DNA of 64,000 bases from JAIBCC01 sp963763855 (GTDB taxonomy: Bacteria; Acidobacteriota; Blastocatellia; Pyrinomonadales; Pyrinomonadaceae): NCBI GenBank assembly GCA_963763855.1, contig CAVXPU010000005.1, positions 2,356,001 to 2,420,000 of the forward strand. The letters are read 5' to 3'. Under the pieces are notes generated by a model, which worked only from the letters and a program-made list of their open reading frames with translations, made no database searches and was not told the DNA's origin. Each line of letters opens with the position of its first letter. Positions within the stretch are counted from its first letter, which is position 1. Below are positions 8,440 through 15,771 of the stretch, piece after piece. Made by a program: the position numbers and the translations under genes.

Positions 8440-9702
8440 TCAATCATACTCACCAACCACAAACCAATCCGTATCCCGCTTGCAAAGCCTGTAAACGCCA
8501 CCGTTTTCGATTTCAACGTCCCATTCGCTGGTTCGCCAAACCACATTCCACCAACGCGAATTTGCTTTCCAAACACCAGAATATTGTTCAACTCTGCCGC
8601 GAAATCTGTCGGTTTTCAGATAGATCAAACGCTTGTCACGTATTACAACTTGTGCTGAAATCGGCGGTTTGAAATAGCTGAAAGCGATGATTGGATATTC
8701 GATTTCAGTAGTCGATTCCTTTGATTCCTTGCCGATTGGCAACTTTTCCGCGTCGAGTGTAAAGGCTTCGGCGAGCCGTTGATCGAGCAAACTTGGCACG
8801 CCGACGTTCTCTTCGCCTAGCAGTTTTTTGAGTTTATTTACTGTCAACAAAAGACTTTCGGGCGTCGGCTTCGGTGCAGCGTAAAGTGCGGTTTGCACCG
8901 GTCGCGATTTTGCAAAATGGAGCGTGAGCCTAAGCGAAATTATTTCAGCTTCGGGCGTTTCAAACGAAATCCGCAGGTTTATCAATTTCAGCCAAAAGTT
9001 TTTTTCAAGTGTTGGAAACGAAGTTTTTATCTCGTAAATTTTTTCACTTTTATCTATTAAACCAAAGCAAATATCGAGCTGTTCGGTGCTGAAACCGTAG
9101 CTTTTCGAACTTTCAAAAACCGCATCCAACCCGCGATTAAAAAGAAAAATAAGTTGCTGGTAATTGGTCACGGATTCGTCTAAATCAAATTTCCACGAAA
9201 CCTTATTTTCCTTCAGATTCGACTTCAAAGACCTTTTATCGGCTTTATTAACGGCATCAATTATTTCGCGAAATTCTTGTCCGTAACGCGAAATTAGCTG
9301 TTCGTGCGGAATTTGTCTGAGTTCTTCAATCCGGTTGATTCCGAGAGCACCAAAAACGCCTAATGTATCGCGGTTTATTTCCAAATTCCGCAACGGAAGT
9401 TTGCTGAAACTGCTGACTGCATTAGAGTTATCGCCAGCCTCAAAATTTTGCCGAGCCAATAAAATCGCCGAATTCAAATGCGAATTTACCGCGACGCTTC
9501 CAAAAACATCGTGTTCAATTAACTGATTTTTGATCGCTTCAGCAATTGCTTCGGCGTCTCCGACTAGTTTTTCCAAACCGCTAACGTCAAATACAATTCC
9601 ATCGCCGAGCATTTCAATCCGGTATGCAAATTGTTTGGCAACTGAGATTAGTTCCGCCCGAAAATCTTGATTTGAAATGATGCAAGCAAATAATTTAGCC
9701 AT
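8440..9702 (-). CDS. imuB: ImuB-like Y-family polymerase homologue, lacking the first catalytic segment
   Basis: A 420-residue protein. After a short MAKLFACIIS start it enters directly at the ImuB region that reads FAYRIEMLGDGIVFDVSGLEKLVGD, followed by the palm/fingers remnant (SVAVNSHLNSAILLARQ), a helix-hairpin-helix (LGVFGALGINRIEELRQIP) and the little-finger and C-terminal regions. The first 60 or so residues of canonical Y-family proteins, with the first metal-binding Asp, are absent. ImuB proteins are catalytically dead bridging subunits that link the beta clamp to DnaE2. The gene overlaps imuA by 8 bases and precedes dnaE2, so translational coupling is likely. Confidence 0.8.
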   Translation of the reverse strand: MAKLFACIISNQDFRAELISVAKQFAYRIEMLGDGIVFDVSGLEKLVGDAEAIAEAIKNQLIEHDVFGSVAVNSHLNSAILLARQNFEAGDNSNAVSSFSKLPLRNLEINRDTLGVFGALGINRIEELRQIPHEQLISRYGQEFREIIDAVNKADKRSLKSNLKENKVSWKFDLDESVTNYQQLIFLFNRGLDAVFESSKSYGFSTEQLDICFGLIDKSEKIYEIKTSFPTLEKNFWLKLINLRISFETPEAEIISLRLTLHFAKSRPVQTALYAAPKPTPESLLLTVNKLKKLLGEENVGVPSLLDQRLAEAFTLDAEKLPIGKESKESTTEIEYPIIAFSYFKPPISAQVVIRDKRLIYLKTDRFRGRVEQYSGVWKANSRWWNVVWRTSEWDVEIENGGVYRLCKRDTDWFVVGEYD

Positions 9703-10342
9703 CTTCGTAAGAACATTCGACCTTCGAAAAAACAGTTTCGGCGAATTGTTTTCGCGAATTTATACGCAGATGAAATTCTCTGAGCAACTTAAAACGCCCA
9801 ATTCCCGACCAAATCGCCCGGCTTCGTTCAATCTGATAAGAAACCGTCGCAGCAGATTCGGCGATAGATTCGTTCCCCGTTGTAACGATAAAAATCGTCG
9901 GTGTATCGCGAACTTTCGTGCGAAATCGATACCAATACGAACGCGGAACGGCTCGCAAATCTTTCGCTGAAACATGATTGAGATTGAGCCAAATCGCCCC
10001 AAATCCTTTCGCCTGAATTAGATAATCAGCCGCACTAAACGCTTTTACAACATCGCCGCCGCACCTTGTCCAAAGCATATTTTCGAGCTTAATTCCGCCA
10101 AGCAGAGCCGTGTTCGGATCAAAACTATTATTCACATCAATCAACGCACTAACGCCGCCATCTTGCGAAATCTTTGCCAATAATGAAATTACAATTGAAT
10201 TTTTCCCCGAACCAAATGCACCAACTAATTCGTTTATCGCTCCTTTTTGGAAATGCAATCCGAGTATTTCAATCGACGAATCAACAGCATTTTGCTGATG
10301 ATTTTGTAAATTTGATAATGGCTTTACCAAAGCTAAACTCAT
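9695..10342 (-). CDS. imuA: ImuA-like RecA-fold protein of the mutasome
   Basis: A 215-residue RecA-like protein. INELVGAFGSGKNSIVISLL holds a Walker A-like loop, with Asn where Thr or Ser normally follows GK, so ATP binding may be weak or lost. GFGAIWLNLNHVSA is a Walker B-like strand, and DTPTIFIVTTGNESIAESAA resembles the core after it. ImuA proteins interact with RecA and ImuB in SOS mutagenesis. It is the first gene of the imuA-imuB-dnaE2 set, overlapping imuB by 8 bases. The upstream 90 bases carry no LexA operator that I can recognise. Confidence 0.72.
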   Translation of the reverse strand: MSLALVKPLSNLQNHQQNAVDSSIEILGLHFQKGAINELVGAFGSGKNSIVISLLAKISQDGGVSALIDVNNSFDPNTALLGGIKLENMLWTRCGGDVVKAFSAADYLIQAKGFGAIWLNLNHVSAKDLRAVPRSYWYRFRTKVRDTPTIFIVTTGNESIAESAATVSYQIERSRAIWSGIGRFKLLREFHLRINSRKQFAETVFSKVECSYEDG

Positions 10343-10508
10343 CTAAAAAACACTCCGCAAACAATATGACGTTTTATCTATGAAACAAATAGTATCATAT
10401 TGTATCCTCTTTTAGCCAAATGATTGTATTAAGAATTTTGTTTGAAAGAGACTGAAATAAAACGGAGGTTTCCTCAATTTATCAAAAAACCATATGCCAA
10501 ATTGCCGA

Positions 10509-10646
10509 GAAACTAAAATCAGCGGACAAGATTTATATGACCCTGACGTTTGAATGAAAGAAATCTCCAAAAACATCGACAGCGAAGCCGCCTCAATAAT
10601 TCTGGAGAATTTTATTGCTTTTCGGGATTACCTTAGCAGAAAGTAA
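10509..10646 (+). pseudogene. Remnant duplicate of the 3' end of ruvX
   Basis: Reading from 10509 in one frame gives ETKISGQDLYDPDV, a TGA stop, then MKEISKNIDSEAASIILENF and IAFRDYLSRK, ending at a TAA at 10644-10646. This matches residues 116-164 of RuvX (QDLYDRGFSMEEIAKNIDSE onward) along its whole length, and a 20-plus base core starting at the AAAAACATCGAC stretch is identical at DNA level. The internal stop sits exactly where RuvX has Ser before Met-Glu-Glu. Only the tail was copied; no start or upstream domain is left. It lies between imuA and the penicillin acylase gene. Confidence 0.75.
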
Positions 10647-10654
10647 ACTTTCGC

Positions 10655-12988
10655 CTACTTTGGACTCAATATCAAAGTCTCCTTCGCCGCCTTCTCAACC
10701 GCTGATTTACTAAACGGAAAAATCGGTAAATCGCCCTTATTCCAGCTGTCAAATTGGTCTTTATAATGTGGGCTTGCGGGGTTTCCGCTTTGCCCGAGCG
10801 GGATAACGTGGCGGGTTTCATCCCAGTTGTTTGGAACGGCGATGTGACGCATTGAAACATTCGATCCGACATTTGGCGTTACGCCGCTGCCATCGATTCC
10901 GATATTTGGAGTAGCAAATTGCATTCCGATCAATGGTGCGGCGGCAAGCGGATGCGGGAAATTCGCTTTTGAAAGAGATCCCCAAACTAAATTATTTCCA
11001 AAACGTTTTGTCAGGCTTTCGCGAGATTCTGTGTCGCAAGTTTTGTACAAATCTGTGTAGCTGGCAAATTCTTTCGGCAGCCAATTTGATGGTTTTTGCT
11101 CAACGATTCGCCAAATCAGACGCTCTCGCACAATCCAACTCGGAATTGGTTTGTTATCGTTGGCAATTTTATTCGCGAGGCAATTTCGGGTTTCGTTGAT
11201 AATCAATGCAGCTCGCGATTCGGCATGCATTTTGCCATCCCAACCGCGTAAATCAGACAACGTATCATTCGACGCCGCTGAAAGTTTCAAAATATCATCA
11301 GACAATTTTTTGTGCGGAATACTCTTAACATCGCGTTGAATATCGACTACATTTTTTATCGTAATCTTCGAATTTGCATCGATCAATTCATAAATTCTTT
11401 TCGCTCGCCATGGCAAAGCGGCATCACGCGACATCTGCTGATATTTGTATGAATTGCCAACAATTCGCTGATTAGCGGTGACGATAAAGCCACTGGCGGG
11501 ATTAAATTGATTCGGCAATTCGGCAAAAGGAATATAGCCCGTCCATTCGCCATCGTTGATCGAACCGTCATACGGAAACGCTCCATCGCCCGTTTTACGA
11601 ATTGGCACTCTTCCCGCCGCAATCCAGCCGATATTTCCCTTCACATCCGCATAGACAAAATTCTGCGTCGCTCCGCCGTAAGTTTTAAGTGCAGTTTGAA
11701 AATCTGCCCAGTTCTTCGCCCGATTAAGCATGAAAAACGCTTCAAATTCTTGATTTTTGGGGTCGCGTGCTGTCCATTTTAGTGCGAATTTTTGTCCACC
11801 ATCTTCGGTGTAAATAACACCGTTTCGGGTTTCTGTAACGTCAAAATTTACCGTTTCAGTTTCAGGCAAAAGTGGATTTTTTCTAACTTTGATTTCCTCT
11901 TTACGAATTACAGGCGTTTCCCAACCGTTAGGAGTTTTATACTTCCCTTCGGCGTTAAATGTTTCTATATAAAGGTCTTGCACGTCCGGTCCAACGTTCG
12001 TTGCTCCCCAGGCGATCGATTCATTGTGACCCAAAACGATTCCGGGAACGCCGGGGAAAGTAACTCCGGAAGTTTGCACACTCGGCGAAGAAAGATGTGC
12101 CAAATACCAGATTCCGGGAGCCCTCGGCGGCAGATGCGGATCATTTGCCATAATCGGTTTGCCATCGGCTGTACGTTTACCCGAAATCACCCAATTATTG
12201 CTCGCCGCTAATTCTTCGGCGTAAAATCCGATTCTATCAAGCGATGTCCGGCGAACATTCGCTTCATTCTCCGCCATTTGCAGATCTTTATCGGATACTT
12301 CTACTTTATTCTTGAATTCAGCAATTTGACTCTTAATTTTTGCATCATCTTTTCCAAAAAGCACTACATCATAAGGCGTTAACTGATTAGTTACTTCTTT
12401 GAATTTTTCAGGTGAAAGCGTTTTTTGAAGCGATGCACGAAGCATGTCATTTTGCCACGTGGAGCTAAGCCCGTCCGCTAAAATTTTGCCGATAACGATC
12501 GTATCGGTTGCCAGCCAGATTCGCGGTTTATATTGTAGAAGCTTGAATTCTACGGGCAATGTTTTATCATCAAGTGTTGCAATATAGGCATTTACGCCGC
12601 GTGTATAATTATCCAAAGCACTTCGCAAAGGCTTCGAAAGATTTGGCAAACTTTCCTCGGCAATTTTTGCAAACCCAAATTTTCGCCAGCGTTTATCTTC
12701 TTCGAGAGTCATTTTGCCAAAGATTTCAGCTGTTTCGCCTCGTGCGGCTCGCCGTAGTAAATCCATCTGCCAAAGCCTGTCGCTGGCGGTTATGAAACCT
12801 TGCGTGAAATATAAATCGTCATCATTTTTGGCATCGATATATGGAATTCCGCGAGAATCTTTACGGACGGAGACTTCTTGCTTTAAGCCTTCAATTTTGA
12901 GTTGTGTATTTGTAGTCTGTGCAAATGAAATATTTGCGACGAACAAAATAATTACCGCGAAATAGACTGTCTGGAGTTGTTTTTTCAT
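10655..12988 (-). CDS. Penicillin acylase family protein (Ntn hydrolase, S45)
   Basis: A 777-residue exported protein with an N-terminal signal (residues 1-24, ending SFAQ). The alpha-subunit region has VSVRKDSRGIPYIDAKNDDD and QGFITASDRLWQMDLLRRAA, family hallmarks. The autocatalytic cleavage site is in ELAASNNWVISGKRT: Ser263 would become the N-terminal nucleophile of the beta subunit, followed by Asn-Asn-Trp-Val. Further conserved blocks are MANDPHLPPRAPGIWY, VTFPGVPGIVLGHNESIAWG and FVYADVKGNIGW, which holds the oxyanion-hole Asn region. Members hydrolyse amide bonds of penicillins, acyl-homoserine lactones or other acyl amides in the periplasm; the substrate here cannot be read from the sequence. 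Confidence 0.9.
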   Translation of the reverse strand: MKKQLQTVYFAVIILFVANISFAQTTNTQLKIEGLKQEVSVRKDSRGIPYIDAKNDDDLYFTQGFITASDRLWQMDLLRRAARGETAEIFGKMTLEEDKRWRKFGFAKIAEESLPNLSKPLRSALDNYTRGVNAYIATLDDKTLPVEFKLLQYKPRIWLATDTIVIGKILADGLSSTWQNDMLRASLQKTLSPEKFKEVTNQLTPYDVVLFGKDDAKIKSQIAEFKNKVEVSDKDLQMAENEANVRRTSLDRIGFYAEELAASNNWVISGKRTADGKPIMANDPHLPPRAPGIWYLAHLSSPSVQTSGVTFPGVPGIVLGHNESIAWGATNVGPDVQDLYIETFNAEGKYKTPNGWETPVIRKEEIKVRKNPLLPETETVNFDVTETRNGVIYTEDGGQKFALKWTARDPKNQEFEAFFMLNRAKNWADFQTALKTYGGATQNFVYADVKGNIGWIAAGRVPIRKTGDGAFPYDGSINDGEWTGYIPFAELPNQFNPASGFIVTANQRIVGNSYKYQQMSRDAALPWRAKRIYELIDANSKITIKNVVDIQRDVKSIPHKKLSDDILKLSAASNDTLSDLRGWDGKMHAESRAALIINETRNCLANKIANDNKPIPSWIVRERLIWRIVEQKPSNWLPKEFASYTDLYKTCDTESRESLTKRFGNNLVWGSLSKANFPHPLAAAPLIGMQFATPNIGIDGSGVTPNVGSNVSMRHIAVPNNWDETRHVIPLGQSGNPASPHYKDQFDSWNKGDLPIFPFSKSAVEKAAKETLILSPK

Positions 12989-13074
12989 TATTTTTGCTAA
13001 GTTTTTAGTTTATTTGATTAGAATTTATCATAAGTTTTATATTTTGGCTTCTTTAAAGTTATTTGCCATAAAAT

Positions 13075-13101
13075 TGTCTGTAAGTTAAACTCAACAGACA
13101 G
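13075..13101 (+). promoter_or_regulatory. Inverted repeat in front of the cytochrome c gene
   Basis: GTCTGT and ACAGAC flank a 13-base spacer about 30 bases before the start codon; a good ribosome binding site (AGGAG) follows at 13118-13122. It may be an operator or a leader hairpin. Confidence 0.3.
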
Positions 13102-13127
13102 TTAAGGAAACACATTTAGGAGAATTT

Positions 13128-13574
13128 ATGAAACTTATCAAGCTCGGTTTAGTCGCATCATTTTTGGCACTTTTTATCATTGCCTGTAACCAAAATACGG
13201 CGACATCAAATACGAATCGAATCACCCAAAATCAAAATGGAACGGTCGTCAGCTACGATCCGGTTGCCGGAAATGCAAATGCTAATCAAGCTGCTCCGGT
13301 TGTGGATGAAATGGCGGCAACAAAGAAGATTTTTTCAGAAAAATGCGTACTTTGCCATAAAGAAAATGGCGAAGGCGGCGAAGTGGATATTGAAGGCGAT
13401 AAATTCAAAGTTCCGAGTTTCAAAAATGAGAAGGTAGCTGCACTTGATGACAAAAAATACCAACGCGTAATTGAAGAAGGCGACGATAAAATGCCCTCTT
13501 TCAAAAAGAAATTGTCTCAGGAAGAAATTGCCGGTTTGATCAAATATATTCGCAAAGATTTTCAAGGCAAGTAA
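13128..13574 (+). CDS. Lipoprotein c-type cytochrome
   Basis: A 148-residue protein with a lipoprotein signal (LALFIIACN, Cys20 as the lipid site), a Thr/Asn-rich linker, and a single-haem domain. CVLCHKENGEGG holds the CXXCH haem site; DDKMPSFKKKLSQEEIAGLI supplies the likely axial Met in the MPSF loop and the C-terminal helix ending in IKYIRKDF, as in class I cytochromes. It would be a membrane-tethered periplasmic electron carrier. Haem attachment would depend on the System II machinery whose ccsA gene starts the window. A spaced SD (AGGAG) precedes the ATG. Confidence 0.85.
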   Translation: MKLIKLGLVASFLALFIIACNQNTATSNTNRITQNQNGTVVSYDPVAGNANANQAAPVVDEMAATKKIFSEKCVLCHKENGEGGEVDIEGDKFKVPSFKNEKVAALDDKKYQRVIEEGDDKMPSFKKKLSQEEIAGLIKYIRKDFQGK

Positions 13575-13632
13575 TTAATTCGCTGGTCTGATTTGCAAAA
13601 AGGTGAAGTAGAAACTACAATTTTCCGTGGAT

Positions 13633-13709
13633 GCACCTGTAGCTCAGCTGGATAGAGTATCTGGCTTCGAACCAGAGGGTCGCAGGTTCGAATCCTGCCG
13701 GGTGTACCA
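13633..13709 (+). tRNA. tRNA-Arg (anticodon TCG)
   Basis: A 77-base cloverleaf. Acceptor arms are GCACCTG and CGGGTGT (with G-U pairs at the first and sixth positions), the D arm starts GCTCAGC, the anticodon loop CTTCGAA has TCG flanked by the TCTGG/CCAGA stem, the T arm is GCAGG-TTCGAAT-CCTGC, and ACCA is encoded at the 3' end. It reads the Arg codon CGA (and CGN by wobble). Confidence 0.95.
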
Positions 13710-13726
13710 AAAATTCTGTCAGAAAG

Positions 13727-13757
13727 AAGCAACTTTAATCGGTTGCTTTTTCTTTTT
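13727..13757 (+). terminator. Terminator behind tRNA-Arg
   Basis: AGCAAC and GTTGCT form a stem over an 8-base loop, followed by a TTTTTCTTTTT tract. The same hairpin read on the minus strand could also end the convergent TPR gene. Confidence 0.8.
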
Positions 13758-15628
13758 CAGTTCTTTAATTTGAATCCTTTTGGAACAAATTCAACAGAGA
13801 TGATATTACCCGCAGATTTACTGTCGCTACCATTTTCAAAAATCACCGATGCATTATTTTCATGGCTTATTCTTCCGCAATTAAGCTTAAAATACGACAT
13901 TTCCTCGATAAACGAGATCAGCGAAACGCTGTCGAAGCTTTTCGCCTGAAGTTTGATTATCCCTTCATCAGTTTTTACAAAAACGTCAATTTTATCTTTA
14001 CCGCATTCTATCTTTGTGAGATTGCCTAAAACCCTTGTTTCCATTGATTTAGGGCGACGCAATACGGCTCGGATTTGTTCGGCGGTCGCCTTTTCACGAA
14101 GCTTTTTGATTTCATCATCACTCAGGGGTTTATCGGTTACAATGTCGTCGTTTACATATTTAGTCTTCTCATTTCTGATCCGATCAAGCTGAAATTCTGT
14201 TGTATCAATTCTTTGAATCGTATTTTGAGCATAAAGGCGAACTCGCTCGCTCGCAGTATAACGAAAAACATCGAGTGAGGATTTTCTTGCTTCAGTAAAA
14301 TTCTCTTTTCGAAGATTCAATTCGGCTTCCCGGAGCAAATATTGTTGATTCTCTGGAGCAATTTCCAGAGCCTTTTTAATGAGTTTTAGCGAGTTATCAA
14401 TCTCTTCATTACGAACATAATTAACAAAGGCAAGCAAGGCGTAAGATTCTGTAAAAGCTGAATTTAACTCGATTGATTTGAGCAAAGCGGTCCTCATTTT
14501 AGCTGCCAAACTGCGGTCGTAACCTGAAACAAAGCCGTATTCTGTCATTCCTTGCCTGCTCAAAACTTTCGCATAACGAAAATGATTCAGATAATCATTT
14601 GGTTCGTTTTGAAGAGCATTTTCCGCGAGCAATTCGGCTTCCTCATAATAAAATTCCTGAGCTTTGATTAGTGCCAATGTGCTATTCGCGAGACTGTTAT
14701 CAGGCTCAATTTGCAAAGATTTTTCTATTGCTTGCATCGCTTCTTTCATTCGATTTACGTAATAAAAATAGCTGGCTAAATGTGCGAATCCCTGAGATTC
14801 ATTGATTGAATCCGCTCGAAAATCGATTGCGACATTTCGTAGCGATTCCGAACTCACGTATGCTTCTTGGAGTTTTGCAAATTCCCCAAATTCGGCATCA
14901 ATTGTCGAAAATCTAAGACCGAAAATAGTTGTCAAAGCCTCGCGGTAATCTCTGCCAATCCGCAATTGCTGAATAAATCTCTCAATCTTTTCAAAATTTC
15001 TACTTCCATTGCGGTTGATGAGAAAATTAAGAAAAGCCAATGATTCACTGACGAAAATGGATTTCCTTTCCGGATTTTGACTCTCCAAAGTATAGTAATC
15101 AGTTTCCAGGAGATTGCTTACGGGGATCAAATTATTCGGCTGAGTAAGAAGAACATTTTTGGCAAAAGCATTGGAAAAATATTCGGCGATTCCTTCATTC
15201 AACCAAGCCGGAATACTTCGATTGCCCAGATTATTTCGCATTAGAAATTTTGAATGTTCATTGAAGATTTGGGATAAATCCTGATCCGAATCAGCATAAA
15301 TTAGTATGTAATTTGCGTCATCGGCTGATACAAAGTTTCTGCTTCGTGCCGGAAATTTCGCAAGAGAATTCGCATCTTTGAGTACAATTACATTACTTCG
15401 GAAGGGTATTTGAAATTTTATTTTTTTGAATGAGTTTTGAAAATGATCGTGAAAATCTTCGAGTCTCGAAGCGACATTCTTCAGACGTTTTTGCTCTACA
15501 TTTCCAACCAATTCGAAATGAGGCGTATCAATTTCAAACCAGCTTTCGTTCGCAAAGAGGGAGTTTGCGAAAACAAAAAGAAACGCCGTCAATAAAAAAC
15601 ATTTCGGAAATCTAAAAATACTTCTCAT
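13757..15628 (-). CDS. Secreted TPR protein with a degenerate gluzincin (peptidase MA-like) domain
   Basis: A 623-residue protein. Residues 1-27 are a signal peptide. Residues 30-240 resemble DUF1570/peptidase MA-like domains: WFEIDTPHFELVGN at the start, then IPAWLNEGIAEYFSNAF, which holds the second zinc-ligand Glu region. The HExxH motif expected about 20 residues before it is replaced by NEHSK (residues 123-127), so both metal-binding His are lost. Residues 280-500 carry TPR units (MKEAMQAIEKSLQIEPDNSL and others). The last 110 residues form another domain with VNDDIVTDKPLSDDEIKKLR. It is probably an exported binding protein, not a protease. It converges on the tRNA gene. Confidence 0.75.
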   Translation of the reverse strand: MRSIFRFPKCFLLTAFLFVFANSLFANESWFEIDTPHFELVGNVEQKRLKNVASRLEDFHDHFQNSFKKIKFQIPFRSNVIVLKDANSLAKFPARSRNFVSADDANYILIYADSDQDLSQIFNEHSKFLMRNNLGNRSIPAWLNEGIAEYFSNAFAKNVLLTQPNNLIPVSNLLETDYYTLESQNPERKSIFVSESLAFLNFLINRNGSRNFEKIERFIQQLRIGRDYREALTTIFGLRFSTIDAEFGEFAKLQEAYVSSESLRNVAIDFRADSINESQGFAHLASYFYYVNRMKEAMQAIEKSLQIEPDNSLANSTLALIKAQEFYYEEAELLAENALQNEPNDYLNHFRYAKVLSRQGMTEYGFVSGYDRSLAAKMRTALLKSIELNSAFTESYALLAFVNYVRNEEIDNSLKLIKKALEIAPENQQYLLREAELNLRKENFTEARKSSLDVFRYTASERVRLYAQNTIQRIDTTEFQLDRIRNEKTKYVNDDIVTDKPLSDDEIKKLREKATAEQIRAVLRRPKSMETRVLGNLTKIECGKDKIDVFVKTDEGIIKLQAKSFDSVSLISFIEEMSYFKLNCGRISHENNASVIFENGSDSKSAGNIISVEFVPKGFKLKN

Positions 15629-15715
15629 ACAACCGTATTTTCCCAGAAAACAATTATACGAACCGTTTACGTTAGAAGTAAACCTCTTTCAGATGTGCCG
15701 AGATGATTATCTGCC

Positions 15716-15750
15716 AAAAAAAGGCGTTGCCTTCAAAGAAGACAACGCCC
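15716..15750 (-). terminator. Strong terminator of the TonB-type receptor gene
   Basis: Read on the minus strand, GGCGTTGTCTTC pairs with GAAGGCAACGCC (one wobble) and is followed by seven T. It sits about 20 bases after the stop of the receptor gene. Confidence 0.9.
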
Positions 15751-15771
15751 CAAAACAGATTAATTCAAAAA

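Noticed and set aside
10343..10440. LexA operator before imuA
   Set aside because: No copy of the known LexA boxes and no clear palindrome could be found; the SOS link rests on gene content only.
13633..13709. Attachment site for an integrated element at tRNA-Arg
   Set aside because: No integrase gene and no repeat of the tRNA 3' end was seen in the window.
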